Part shown: piece by piece, positions 33,506-42,023 of the stretch | How positions within the stretch are numbered: position 1 is the stretch's first letter | How the letters are laid out: the number at the start of each line of letters is the position of its first letter | Assembly (NCBI RefSeq): GCF_002237655.1 | Contig: NZ_NOKT01000001.1 | Coordinates: 248,001-312,000, forward strand | DNA length: 64,000 nucleotides | Direction: 5' to 3' | DNA from: Streptomyces sp. XY006 | Lineage (GTDB): Bacteria; Actinomycetota; Actinomycetes; Streptomycetales; Streptomycetaceae | Program-made: the position numbers and the translations under genes | The notes under the pieces: model-generated | What the model saw: the letters and a program-made list of their open reading frames with translations, nothing else | Told to the model about the DNA's origin: nothing | The model's database searches: none

Positions 33506-34900
33506 TCACGGCGTCGGCGGCTGCGCCGCGCCACCTTCCCCGCGGTGAGCGACCCGGCCCAGCGATCGGTCGGCCAGGCAGAGGACCAGGAACGACGCGG
33601 CCACACCGGTCAGCATCCACGCCATGGCGTGCAGTCCGGCGTCGGTGGCCCCGTCGTGGAAGAACACGGCGGTCGCCGCCGCCGCGAGCAGAGCGCCGAT
33701 GTACATGAACGTGCGCAGCAGCCCCGCGGACGCGCCCATGCGGGCGGGATCGGCCTGCGCGTACAGGGCGTTCTGGTTGGCCAGCCCGATCAGTCCGTGC
33801 GGGATGCCGACGACCGCGCTGAGTGCGATGAGCAGCCACGGCGAAGTGTCGGCACGGAGCAGCAGCAACGCCGCGCAGCCGAGGCACTGGAAGAGCGCGC
33901 CGACGACGAGCTTCCCGCGCACCCGGCCCCGGCGTCCCGTCAGCGCGGTGACGCCGATCGCGGTCGCCGACAGCGGCAGCAACAGCAGACCGGCCTGCGA
34001 GGCGCTGAGTCCCCGGCCGTCCTGAAGCCACTGGCTGAAGCCGTAGAAGAAGGCGTACGCGGTGATGTGGGCGAGGCACTGCCGAGTGAACGTGACGAGC
34101 AGCGGTACGTTCCCGGCGAGGACCCGGAGATCCAGGAACGGCTGGTGCGCGCGGAGTTCGCGGTGGACGAAGACGCAGCCCGCGGCCAGGCCGAGCACGG
34201 GCAGGTACCAGAGGGCGGCTGCCGGGGCCATCAGGAAGACCATGAACGCCGTCAGGGACCCGGCGAACCACAGCATGCCCGGTACGTCGACGTGTGACGC
34301 GCCGACCGAGGGCGTCCCGCGCGGCAGCCGCAGGGCGCCCAGGACGAGGCACATGAGGGACAGCGGCACGTTGACGGCGAAGATCAGATGCCAGTCGCCC
34401 GCGCCGATCAGCAGTCCGCCCAGGGCCGGGCCGACGACCGCGACGACCTGGTTGGAGATTGACAGCGCGGCGAGGACGCCACTGGGGTTCTCACGGCCGG
34501 TGCGCTCGGACTCGGAACGCAGCAACGACATGGCGGCCGGGAACGCCGCCGACGTCCCGAACCCGAGGAGCACGCGGGAGGCGACCAGCACCCACAGGTC
34601 GGGGGCGAGCGTGCCGAGCAGTCCGGCGAGACCGGCCAGCGCGGATCCCACCAGATAGAGCCGACGCGGCCCGAACGCGTCGACGAGCCGGCCGATCACC
34701 GGCTGACCGACGGCCGTCGCGAGGTAGAGGCCGGACACCAGCCATGCCGTCTGCGACGGCGGCACGCCGAAGGCGCGGCCGATGGGGACCAGCGCGACCG
34801 CGAGCATCGAGGAGTTGACGGGATTGAGAACCGACCCCAGGATCAGCGGAGCGATCAGACGTCGGTCGAATCCGCCCCGCTCGGGCCGACGGCGCCTCAC
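33506..34900 (-). CDS. MFS transporter, drug/solute efflux type (module A, last gene)
   Basis: The protein is 464 residues, predicted 12-14 membrane helices. The MFS motif A between helices 2 and 3 is GRLVDAFGPRRLYL; ISNQVVAVVGPALGGLL fits motif C (antiporter). It is unlike the two GPH-like MFS proteins at 37514 and 42020. The GTG start (34900) overlaps the stop of the alpha/beta hydrolase gene by 4 bases (GTGA), so translation is coupled. It could export a product or toxic intermediate of the module A pathway; the substrate is unknown. Confidence 0.88.
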   Translation of the reverse strand: MRRRRPERGGFDRRLIAPLILGSVLNPVNSSMLAVALVPIGRAFGVPPSQTAWLVSGLYLATAVGQPVIGRLVDAFGPRRLYLVGSALAGLAGLLGTLAPDLWVLVASRVLLGFGTSAAFPAAMSLLRSESERTGRENPSGVLAALSISNQVVAVVGPALGGLLIGAGDWHLIFAVNVPLSLMCLVLGALRLPRGTPSVGASHVDVPGMLWFAGSLTAFMVFLMAPAAALWYLPVLGLAAGCVFVHRELRAHQPFLDLRVLAGNVPLLVTFTRQCLAHITAYAFFYGFSQWLQDGRGLSASQAGLLLLPLSATAIGVTALTGRRGRVRGKLVVGALFQCLGCAALLLLRADTSPWLLIALSAVVGIPHGLIGLANQNALYAQADPARMGASAGLLRTFMYIGALLAAAATAVFFHDGATDAGLHAMAWMLTGVAASFLVLCLADRSLGRVAHRGEGGAAQPPTP

Positions 34901-35769
34901 GGCCGGGTGACCTCCGGCGCACGGGGCCGCGGGGACGCGGACACATGGGCTTCGAGGAACTCCTGCACCACCGGCAGGACCTCGACGTGCCGATGGCCGG
35001 TGCCGGGGACGATGTCGAGACGTGTGTCGATGCCGTGCTCGCGCCAGTTGGCTCGCAGCGCGTTGATGCGGTCGATGCGGTGGGTCCCCGCGGGCGCCGT
35101 CCCGTCCCCGTCGGGCGCGAGTTCGCCCGCGTCGGTGTCGTGCTCACCGATGACCAACTGCACGGGCAAGCCGCGCAGAACTGCCGGATCGGCGTCGGTG
35201 CCGAACTGTTCCGCCATGTCGGCGGTGCCGCGCCACCAGTGTGCCGTGGGGTCGAGGAGGGTGACGCGCCCCGGGGCACCCACCGACAGCGACGCCAGCC
35301 GGCCGGGGTGGAGGTAGGCGAAGCGGTGGGCGAACTGGCCGCCGCCGGAGAAGCCGTGCAGGTGGAAGCGGTCCGTGCGCACATGCCAGCGCGCGGCGAC
35401 CGCGTCGACCATGTGGAGCAGGACTTCGTCGGGGCGGAACCCCGCGGGGGAGAGCAGCTTGTAGCTGTCCACGTCGTTCGGACCGGTGATGCCGGCGGGG
35501 AAGAGCGGGGAGAGGACGACGCAGCCGAGGCGTTCGGCGAAGCCGGCGAAGGCGTCGCGCAGGGTTTCGGCGCGGCGTCGTGTGCCGTGGACGGTGACCA
35601 CCAGGGGCAGGGGCGGGCCGTCGGGGGTGTGGTCGGTGGGGACGTAGAGGCAGTAGGAGAAACGAGGGTCGGGGGCGAGGGCGAAGAAGGGGGTGGCGCC
35701 CGTGAGGAAGGCGACCCCGGGGTGCCCGGCGGGCAGGTCCCAGGGGGCCAGGGGGCGTTCGGCGGTCAT
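34897..35769 (-). CDS. Alpha/beta hydrolase, poly(3-hydroxyalkanoate)-depolymerase/feruloyl-esterase-like (module A)
   Basis: The protein is 290 residues with the hydrolase core: LPLVVTVHGTRRRAETLRD (oxyanion strand), nucleophile elbow HGFSGGGQFAHRFAY (G-F-S-G-G), LVIGEHDTDAG (acid) and TGHRHVEVLP (His). No signal peptide. Closest style is the LpqC/PHB-depolymerase group, which cut esters. The ATG at 35769 overlaps the DUF4387 stop (ATGA), so it is coupled to that gene and plausibly frees a hydroxy acid from an ester for the AtuA/DUF4387 pair. Confidence 0.88.
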   Translation of the reverse strand: MTAERPLAPWDLPAGHPGVAFLTGATPFFALAPDPRFSYCLYVPTDHTPDGPPLPLVVTVHGTRRRAETLRDAFAGFAERLGCVVLSPLFPAGITGPNDVDSYKLLSPAGFRPDEVLLHMVDAVAARWHVRTDRFHLHGFSGGGQFAHRFAYLHPGRLASLSVGAPGRVTLLDPTAHWWRGTADMAEQFGTDADPAVLRGLPVQLVIGEHDTDAGELAPDGDGTAPAGTHRIDRINALRANWREHGIDTRLDIVPGTGHRHVEVLPVVQEFLEAHVSASPRPRAPEVTRP

Positions 35770-36110
35770 GCGGGGCGCTCCTCCTCGTCCCGGTTGTTCC
35801 GGTCGCTCACGACGAGGTCCATCAGGGGGCCGTACTGCTGGCCCGCGTAGCAGTCGCTGTCGCGCAGGTCGCCCTGGACCGTCGGGCGGGGCAGGGAGAC
35901 CTTGACGGCGAGGGCCAGGGGGTGGTTGACGAGCAGGACGTCGGCCGGGTCGGCGCCGTAGAGGCGTGCGAAGAGTTCCCGGTCGAGGAAGCCGGTGGCC
36001 ACGAGGGCGTCGTAGGCGGCCTGGTCGTGGCACATGAAGTCGAAGGTGAGGGTGAAGGGGCCGGCGTTCTTGGAGCGGACCAGAGAGCAGTAGTCGAGCA
36101 GGGTGGTCAT
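35766..36110 (-). CDS. DUF4387 protein (module A)
   Basis: The 114-residue protein matches DUF4387 throughout: SLVRSKNAGPFTLTFDFMCHD, FARLYGADPADVLLVNHPLALAVKVSLPRP and GDLRDSDCYAGQQYGPLM. In many genomes the family sits beside or is fused to AtuA-like (DUF1446) proteins, which implies the two form one enzyme. The gene starts 3 bases after the AtuA-like stop and overlaps the hydrolase start. Its paralog is at 45874-46230. Confidence 0.9.
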   Translation of the reverse strand: MTTLLDYCSLVRSKNAGPFTLTFDFMCHDQAAYDALVATGFLDRELFARLYGADPADVLLVNHPLALAVKVSLPRPTVQGDLRDSDCYAGQQYGPLMDLVVSDRNNRDEEERPA

Positions 36111-36113
36111 GGG

Positions 36114-37475
36114 TCACAGCTCCTCGGTGGTGGTGCGGAACAGTTCCGTGGGGCCGACACCGGTGACCACGTGGTTCAGGGTGAACCGGTAGAGGGGGCC
36201 CCGGTCCGTCTCGGGCGGGGAGTAGGGGTAGGCGAGGGTGGAGACCAGCCCGTCGTACTCCGGTATCGGCAGGTGGCTGCAGGCATGCGCGACGAACGTG
36301 GCGACCGCGTGCGCCGTCGCCTGGTCGGGTGCCGTCACCGTGATGAGGACACCCAGTTCGCGGGGGCGCAGCGGTTCCGGTTCCACGGCGGCCAGTACGG
36401 CTCCGTCGCCGTAGAGACGGAAGTCGATGTCGACGTCCTCGGGCCGCACGGCGCCGCCGAACACGTCGAGGATCTTGTCCGCGAAGTACTTCCTGGCGAA
36501 GGGGAGCAGTTCGGGCAGGCGGCGGATGACGACCTGGTCGCGCACTCCTCCGACGATGACGGTCTGGTAGCCGACGAGTTCGGCGCCCTCCAGCTTGTTG
36601 CTGTAGCCGTCGGCGGGAACGAAACGCGCTCCCCGCACCCGGACGGTGCGTTCGTCGATCGCCTCGTAGGTGGCGTCGCGGGTGTCCAGCGTGCCCGACG
36701 GCTCCGCCACCCGGTACGGGTCGGCGTTCTCGTACAGCGTGTGCGCGGCGACGGACCGGGGCGTGAGACGGCTGGCCTCCGCGAGCGTGGTGACGTCGAA
36801 GTGGTCGTCCCGCAGGTGGACGAGCAGGCCGTTCGCGGACGGGGGGATGGCGCAGGCGGCGCCGCACTCGATGGTCTTGGCCATGTGCCAGGTCAGGCCG
36901 GGGTCCGCGCCGCGCATGTGGGGGAGCGCGGCGAACAGCGCGGTGTCGCTGGCGCGCCCGGCGAGGACGACGTCGCAGCCGGCGCCCAGCGCCTCCTGGA
37001 TGGGTTCGACCCCCATCATGGCGACGGTGTGGCTGCGGGCGAACAACTCCCGGTCGATCTCGGGAGCGTGCGGCAGCGGTCGGAGACGACCGGCTTCATA
37101 GAGGTGCCGGAGACGTCCGGCCGGCTGGTCGGAGTAGATCAGGGCCATCCTGAAGTGCAGGTTCTCCGCCGCGGCGATGTCGCGCACGAGAGCGGCGACG
37201 TGGTCGACTCCCGTGTCCCGGCCGCTCGTTCCACAGGATCCGATGATCAGCGGCACGCCCAGTTCCGCACGCGCGGTGAGCAGCAGGCGCAGATCGCGGG
37301 CGACGGCCTGGGCGGAGAGCTTGGGCCGGCCCGAGCCGAGCGCGGCCGGCCCGGAGTCGGTCGATCCGGCGTCGCACGCGATGACGTGCGGGCGGGCGGC
37401 GACGCCGCGCCGGAAGGCGGCGGCGTCGAAGCCGGCGCCGAGTGCTCCGGTGGGAGCGAGGATGCGCAACTCCAT
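36114..37475 (-). CDS. AtuA-like (DUF1446) acyl/hydroxy-acid processing protein (module A)
   Basis: The protein is 453 residues. The DUF1446/AtuA layout is clear: start MELRILAPTGALGAGF, Gly-rich IIGSCGTSGRDTGVDH, LAGRASDTALFAALPHMRG, HMAKTIECGAACA, and NKLEGAELVGYQTVIVGGVRDQVVI. AtuA in pseudomonads belongs to acyclic terpene use, but most members are uncharacterised. There is no transmembrane segment. Module A keeps the order MFS, AtuA, DUF4387, hydrolase, MFS. The start at 37475 has GAAGGA about 9 bases upstream. A close paralog is encoded at 44496-45881. Confidence 0.88.
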   Translation of the reverse strand: MELRILAPTGALGAGFDAAAFRRGVAARPHVIACDAGSTDSGPAALGSGRPKLSAQAVARDLRLLLTARAELGVPLIIGSCGTSGRDTGVDHVAALVRDIAAAENLHFRMALIYSDQPAGRLRHLYEAGRLRPLPHAPEIDRELFARSHTVAMMGVEPIQEALGAGCDVVLAGRASDTALFAALPHMRGADPGLTWHMAKTIECGAACAIPPSANGLLVHLRDDHFDVTTLAEASRLTPRSVAAHTLYENADPYRVAEPSGTLDTRDATYEAIDERTVRVRGARFVPADGYSNKLEGAELVGYQTVIVGGVRDQVVIRRLPELLPFARKYFADKILDVFGGAVRPEDVDIDFRLYGDGAVLAAVEPEPLRPRELGVLITVTAPDQATAHAVATFVAHACSHLPIPEYDGLVSTLAYPYSPPETDRGPLYRFTLNHVVTGVGPTELFRTTTEEL

Positions 37476-37513
37476 GGGGTTCGTGTCCTTCGCGAGGGGT
37501 GACGGGTGACGGT

Positions 37514-38809
37514 TCACTGCGGGGGAGGGGGGACGCGTCGGGCCAGGCGGGTGAAGACGGCGAAGGTGATCGCGGCGAACACCGCGCCGTCGAGGAGCAT
37601 GAAGCGCCAGCCGGTCGCGTCGACGGTGAGGCCGAGCAGGGCGGGGCCGAGTGCCGCGCCGGTGGACGAGGCGACGGTGTACAGACCGGTGTAGGTGCCC
37701 AGGACATGGCTGTTGGGGGCGAGGTTCCACAGCGAGACGAGGGCGTTGACGGCGAAGGCCGCGTAGCCCACCGAGGTGATCACCATGGAGACGGCCGTGC
37801 CGGGCACCGTGGGGACGGCGAAGCCGATGAGCAGGCCGACGATGAACACCCCCACGCCGTAACGCATGGCGCGTGCCTGCCCCAGCCGGGACGAGGCGTA
37901 GGCGAGCGGGATGACGCAGAGCAGGAACGCGACGGCGCCGGGGAGCGCGAGCCCGCCCGCCGAGCCACGGGACAGGTGCAGCACCTCGGTGCCGTACGGG
38001 GTCAGCAGCGAGCGCAGGGCGGACCACATGCCGGAGAAGCAGAAGATGCCGAGCATGAGCAGCGCCCGGGCGCGGGACGGGTCCCGCACCATGTCCTTGA
38101 CGACCGCCCAGGGTGATGTGAAGTCGGCCGACGGCTCGGGCGGCGCGCCCGGGTCCACGGCGCGGTGCCGTCGGCCCAGGAAGAACCAGGACGTGGTGAG
38201 CAACAGCAGCATCAGCAGGGGCGGGAGGGCGAACGCCAGCGTGATGCTGCGGTCGACGACGAGGAGGCTGATCAGGGAGGAGACGACGATCGTGAGACTG
38301 ACCCCGGCCTTCACGAAGCCCTGGGCCTTGCCCCGCCGGGAGGGGGCGACGTAGTCGGAGACCAGGGTCTCCGTGATGCCCTTGAACGCGTTGGCCGTCG
38401 CCGCGAAGCCGACGACGCAGAGCAGGAGCAGGGGCAGGCCGTGCGTCCACGGGATGAGAGCGAAGGGCACCGAGGCCAGAGCCGCTCCGGTCAGGATGAT
38501 CGCCCATCGGCTCTTGCCGTTCCGGGCGCGTCGATCGGACAGGAATCCCGTCCAGGGCTGGATCAGGACCCCGAGGACGTTGTCCATCCCCATGATCAGT
38601 CCGACGAGACCGGCGGAGGCGATGTACTGCCTCAGCTCGGACGGGACTTGGGCGTCATAGAAGTTCCACACCGATTCCTGGGCGAACACGGCCAGGGACA
38701 CCCACAGGACCGTCCCGGCGTTCAACCGCCGCCGGGCGGTGGGCGTTTCCTCGGGGTGGTCGACCGGGGTTTCCTCAAGCGGCTCGGACTGAGGCGCGAT
38801 GTCGGGCAC
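37514..38809 (-). CDS. MFS carrier, GPH/SLC45-like (module A, first gene)
   Basis: The protein is 431 residues with 12 helices. The GTG at 38809 is chosen because AAAGGAG lies 5 bases before it, inside the frame that would start at the ATG at 38827. Shared with the carrier at 42020 are WVSLAVFAQESVWNFYDAQVP, LIMGMDNVLGVLIQPWTG and the ALVSLWNLAPNSHVLGTYTGLYTV region. It leads the module A operon, just downstream of the TGC(C/T)ATAGCA boxes, and is probably the uptake system for the acid or glycoside degraded by the module. Confidence 0.88.
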   Translation of the reverse strand: MPDIAPQSEPLEETPVDHPEETPTARRRLNAGTVLWVSLAVFAQESVWNFYDAQVPSELRQYIASAGLVGLIMGMDNVLGVLIQPWTGFLSDRRARNGKSRWAIILTGAALASVPFALIPWTHGLPLLLLCVVGFAATANAFKGITETLVSDYVAPSRRGKAQGFVKAGVSLTIVVSSLISLLVVDRSITLAFALPPLLMLLLLTTSWFFLGRRHRAVDPGAPPEPSADFTSPWAVVKDMVRDPSRARALLMLGIFCFSGMWSALRSLLTPYGTEVLHLSRGSAGGLALPGAVAFLLCVIPLAYASSRLGQARAMRYGVGVFIVGLLIGFAVPTVPGTAVSMVITSVGYAAFAVNALVSLWNLAPNSHVLGTYTGLYTVASSTGAALGPALLGLTVDATGWRFMLLDGAVFAAITFAVFTRLARRVPPPPQ

Positions 38810-38825
38810 GGCGGCTCCTTTTGCC

Positions 38826-38838
38826 ATATGCCATAGCA
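38826..38838. promoter_or_regulatory. GntR box 1 upstream of module A
   Basis: ATATGCCATAGCA; core TGCCATAGCA differs by one base from the palindrome TGCTATAGCA. It begins 17 bases before the GTG start of the first module A gene, a position that would block transcription or translation. Confidence 0.7.
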
Positions 38839-38919
38839 CGTACGTGGTGGGTCCACCGCTCCGGCCGCCCGGGGATCGCTCGGGCATGCTCGCGGGCGCG
38901 GGATGGGTCTGTGCTCGCT

Positions 38920-38932
38920 ATTTGCTATAGCG
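38920..38932. promoter_or_regulatory. GntR box 2 upstream of module A
   Basis: ATTTGCTATAGCG; core TGCTATAGCG differs by one base from TGCTATAGCA. It lies about 80 bases upstream of box 1 and 33 bases past the GntR stop codon. Confidence 0.7.
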
Positions 38933-38965
38933 TGCGGGGTGAGCGGAAGACGGCTTCGCTGGCGC

Positions 38966-39685
38966 TCAGTGCGAGAAACGCGCCGTGAGCAGGGAGGAGC
39001 TCGACGCCCGACTGTGCGCGTTCATCAACTCCTCCGCCCGCCTGCCGTCCCCGGCGGCGATGGCGTCGTAGATGGCGCGGTGCTGGTGGTAGCGCGCATC
39101 CACGGCGCTGCGCCGTTCGTCGCCGACCTCGGACAGGACGGTGTCGCGTCGTTCGTCCGCGCCGAAGGCGTCGACCATGTCCAGCATCTGAAGCAGAGTG
39201 GCGTTCCCGCATGCCTGGTCCACCAGGCTGTGGAACTCCCGCATGCAGTGCAGGATCTCCTCGATCAGCCTCCGCTCGTCGTCACTGCCGGGAGTCACCT
39301 CGATCACCTGGCCGCGCAGGCGGTCCGCCCGGTCGAGGGCGGCCCGCATCTGCCGCCTCTGCGCAGCCGTGGACTTCTCCGCGGCCAGCCGGGCGGCCAG
39401 CGCGCGCAGCGAGTCCCCGATCATGGAGAACTCCCGCAGCTCCTCCTCCGCGTACTTCGCGATGCGCACGGACCGTGGACCGGTCCGCTCCACCAGCCGG
39501 TCCTGCTCCAGGCGGCGCAGTGCTTCGCGTACCGGCGTCGGGCTGATGTCGAGCGACTCGGCCAGCCCCCGCTCGGTCACCTTCTGGCCCCGTTCGAGGA
39601 CGCCCGAGACGATCGCCTCACGGATCGCCGTGTACGCCTGGTCGCCCAGTGTCGCGGAGACCGTGAGCTGCGGAAGCTGTGCCAT
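38966..39685 (-). CDS. GntR-family regulator, FadR/FCD subclass
   Basis: The protein is 239 residues. The winged HTH is residues 10-75 (QAYTAIREAIVSGVLERGQKVTERGLAESLDISPTPVREALRRLEQDRLVER), followed by an all-helical FCD effector domain with the metal-site pattern (REFHSLVDQACGN ... YHQHRAIYDAIAAGDGRRAEELMNAHS). FCD regulators bind small carboxylates. The start at 39685 has no ribosome-binding site, but a promoter (39693-39720) places the transcript start at or next to the ATG, so the mRNA is probably leaderless. It is in the same orientation as module A, which lies 156 bases downstream. Confidence 0.9.
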   Translation of the reverse strand: MAQLPQLTVSATLGDQAYTAIREAIVSGVLERGQKVTERGLAESLDISPTPVREALRRLEQDRLVERTGPRSVRIAKYAEEELREFSMIGDSLRALAARLAAEKSTAAQRRQMRAALDRADRLRGQVIEVTPGSDDERRLIEEILHCMREFHSLVDQACGNATLLQMLDMVDAFGADERRDTVLSEVGDERRSAVDARYHQHRAIYDAIAAGDGRRAEELMNAHSRASSSSLLTARFSH

Positions 39686-39692
39686 GCGCAGT

Positions 39693-39720
39693 ACCGTATT
39701 TGCTACAGCAGAATTGTCAA
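39693..39720 (-). promoter_or_regulatory. GntR gene promoter with embedded operator (box 3)
   Basis: Read on the minus strand: -35 TTGACA (39715-39720) and -10 TACGGT (39693-39698), 16-base spacing. The box ATTTGCTACAGCA (39698-39710; core TGCTACAGCA) fills the spacer, the classic place for autorepression. Transcription should start at about 39686, next to the ATG. Confidence 0.75.
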
Positions 39721-39740
39721 CCGGTCGCGCGCGAGAATCG

Positions 39741-40727
39741 TCAACCGGTTGCGGGCGGGTGAAGCCCCACCGGCCGCACGGCGGACTCCATTCCCAGCCG
39801 GAGCGGGAGACGCGCGGCGAGATGGTCGACGAGTGCGCTGACACGGCGCGGGACATGCCCGTCCTCCTCCAGGAGGGCGTAGATGTCGGCGGCCGGTGTC
39901 GACACGTGCGGCAGGATCCTGACGAGTTCGCCCCGCTCCAGATGCGGCCTGACATGCCATTCGGAGCGCATGATCACACCCCGGCCCTCCAGCGCCCAGC
40001 CGGTCACCACGTCACCGTCGTTGCTGGACAGGCTGCCCTGCACGCGCACATGCCGGGGGCGGTCGGCGTCCCCGAAGCGCCAGACCGCGAAGTCGCTCTC
40101 GTTCTCCCGCAGCACGATGCAGTTGTGGTGGGCCAGATCCTCGATGCCGGCCGGGGTGCCGTGCTCGGCGAGGTAGGACGGCGCCGCGCAGGGCACGCGC
40201 CGGTTCCTGGCCAGACGCCGCATGCGCAGCGACGAATCGGGCGGCATGCCGACGTGGACGGCCACGTCGAACTCACGCTGATGCGGCCGCAGCGGGAGCG
40301 CGGACGTCTGCATCCTCACGTGCACGTCCGGATGGGCCGCGGCGAACTCGCCGAGCAGCGGCGCGATGTGCGCACGGCCGAGGCCCAGAGTGGCTTCCAC
40401 GGCCACCGATCCGCGCAGCCCCCCGCCCGTGTCGGTGATGGTGTCCTCGAGTTCGCGCACCTGGTCGAGGATCGCCTCCACACGCGTCGCGTACAGCTCG
40501 CCTTCCGAGGTCAGCACGAGCCGGCGGGCACCGCGCTGGACGAGCCGCACGTCCAGCCGGCGCTCCAGCGCGCTGAGCCGCTTGCTGACGACGGGCAGCG
40601 AGCAACCGAGTTCCCGAGAGGCGGCCGTCAGCGTCTCGCTCGAGGCGACGACGTGGAAGAACTGCAGGTCGTCCACGGCCGAGCGGCTCTTGGACCAGGA
40701 GCGACCGGAACGCGGGGAGCTTTCCAT
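39741..40727 (-). CDS. LysR-family regulator of module B
   Basis: The protein is 328 residues. N-terminal HTH: VDDLQFFHVVASSETLTAASRELGCSLPVVSKRLSALERRLDVRLVQRG, then a type 2 periplasmic-binding-like effector domain (LRGSVAVEATLGLGRAHIAPLLGEF, DVAVHVGMPPDSSLRMRRLARNRRVPCAAPSYL, GWALEGRGVIMRSEWHV). It starts at the ATG at 40727 and is divergent from the tartrate/malate-type dehydrogenase by 150 bases, the standard LysR arrangement. The effector is likely a hydroxy-carboxylate handled by module B (inference). Confidence 0.9.
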   Translation of the reverse strand: MESSPRSGRSWSKSRSAVDDLQFFHVVASSETLTAASRELGCSLPVVSKRLSALERRLDVRLVQRGARRLVLTSEGELYATRVEAILDQVRELEDTITDTGGGLRGSVAVEATLGLGRAHIAPLLGEFAAAHPDVHVRMQTSALPLRPHQREFDVAVHVGMPPDSSLRMRRLARNRRVPCAAPSYLAEHGTPAGIEDLAHHNCIVLRENESDFAVWRFGDADRPRHVRVQGSLSSNDGDVVTGWALEGRGVIMRSEWHVRPHLERGELVRILPHVSTPAADIYALLEEDGHVPRRVSALVDHLAARLPLRLGMESAVRPVGLHPPATG

Positions 40728-40748
40728 GCGGGAAAACGTACCTTGCCG

Positions 40749-40764
40749 GTCACGGGCTTGTGAC
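40749..40764. promoter_or_regulatory. Candidate LysR binding site
   Basis: GTCAC-N6-GTGAC, a 16-base inverted repeat between the LysR gene and the dehydrogenase gene, with T-N12-A symmetry close to the usual LysR T-N11-A. Confidence 0.5.
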
Positions 40765-40877
40765 GACAGTCGCCGCTGGCCAAGGTGGGACCCGGCCGCG
40801 CCGTGGCCGGAACGCCCGCGCACACCGTGCCCCCGCCAGCGGCCTTGCGCATCGATCACATGACTGGGAGTGGACTC

Positions 40878-42023
40878 GTGCCGCAGACGTATCGCATCGC
40901 AGCGATTCCGGGTGACGGGATCGGCCGCGAGGTCGTCCCTGAAGGACTGAGGTGCCTGCGGGCAGCCGCCGAGGTGCACGGCTTCGCACTCGACGTCACC
41001 GAGTTCGACTTCGCCAGCGCCGACTACTGGCTGAGGAACGGCACGATGCTGCCCGACAACTGGCGGGAGGTACTCGGCGTGTTCGACGCCCTCTTCTTCG
41101 GCGCGGTCGGATGGCCGGAGGTGGTCCCGGACCACGTGTCGCTGTGGGGCAGCCTGCTGCAACTGCGGCGCGGCTTCGACCAGTACGTCAATCTGCGGCC
41201 CGTGCGGCTGCTGCGCGGCGTGCGCAGTCCGCTGCGTGACCACCGGCCGGGCGACATCGACTTCTACGTCGTGCGGGAGAACACCGAAGGCGAGTACTCC
41301 AGCATCGGCGGCCGGATCTTCGAGGGCACCGACCGCGAGACGGTGGTCCAGGAGACGGTCATGACCCGGACCGGCGTCGACCGCGTCCTGCGCTACGCCT
41401 TCGAACTCGCCGCGTCACGCCCGGACAAGCACCTGACCTGGGCCACGAAGAGCAACGGCATCTCGATCTCCATGCCCTACTGGGACGAGCGCGCGGCCGA
41501 GATGGCCGCCCGATACCCCGACGTGACCGCGGACAAGGACCACATCGACATCCTGACCGCCAAGTTCGTCCTCCAGCCGCACCGGTACGACGTGGTCGTC
41601 GCCAGCAACCTGTTCGGTGACATCCTCTCGGACCTCGGCCCCGCCTGCACCGGGACGATCGGCATCGCCCCCAGCGCCAACATCAACCCGGAGCGCTCCT
41701 TCCCCAGTCTCTTCGAGCCGGTGCACGGGTCGGCGCCGGACATCGCCGGCCTCGGCGTCGCCAACCCCGTCGGCCAGATCTGGAGCGGCGCCATGATGCT
41801 CGCCCACCTCGGCGAGCACGAGGCGGCCGCGCATGTGGTGGCCGCGATCGAGAGCGTCCTGGACGAGCAGCCCCAGGCCGTCACCCCCGACCTCGGAGGT
41901 CCGGGGACCACGGTGGGGCTGGGGAAGGCCATCGCGGCCCGCATCGCAGCCGGTTCGCACCCCGGGCACGGCCGAGCGGCACCGACCGGTTGCACCCTCG
42001 AAGAGGGGATCGCGACGCCATGA
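40878..42023 (+). CDS. Tartrate/D-malate-type beta-decarboxylating dehydrogenase (module B)
   Basis: The protein is 381 residues from a GTG at 40878 with GGGAG 7 bases upstream; an ATG at 40860 is also in frame. It belongs to the isocitrate/isopropylmalate/tartrate dehydrogenase family: RIAAIPGDGIGREVVPEGLR, substrate loop VRENTEGEYSSIGGRIFEG, NAD site EPVHGSAPDIAGLGVANPVG and metal Asp pair in FGDILSDLG. The pattern fits tartrate dehydrogenase or decarboxylating D-malate dehydrogenase (DmlA/TtuC) better than leucine-pathway LeuB. It is divergent from LysR and its stop overlaps the MFS gene start. Confidence 0.88.
   Translation: MPQTYRIAAIPGDGIGREVVPEGLRCLRAAAEVHGFALDVTEFDFASADYWLRNGTMLPDNWREVLGVFDALFFGAVGWPEVVPDHVSLWGSLLQLRRGFDQYVNLRPVRLLRGVRSPLRDHRPGDIDFYVVRENTEGEYSSIGGRIFEGTDRETVVQETVMTRTGVDRVLRYAFELAASRPDKHLTWATKSNGISISMPYWDERAAEMAARYPDVTADKDHIDILTAKFVLQPHRYDVVVASNLFGDILSDLGPACTGTIGIAPSANINPERSFPSLFEPVHGSAPDIAGLGVANPVGQIWSGAMMLAHLGEHEAAAHVVAAIESVLDEQPQAVTPDLGGPGTTVGLGKAIAARIAAGSHPGHGRAAPTGCTLEEGIATP

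Noticed and set aside
39715..39753. Short repeat TCAACCGGT at the junction of the GntR promoter and the LysR gene end
   Set aside because: Only nine bases and inside coding or promoter DNA; consistent with chance.
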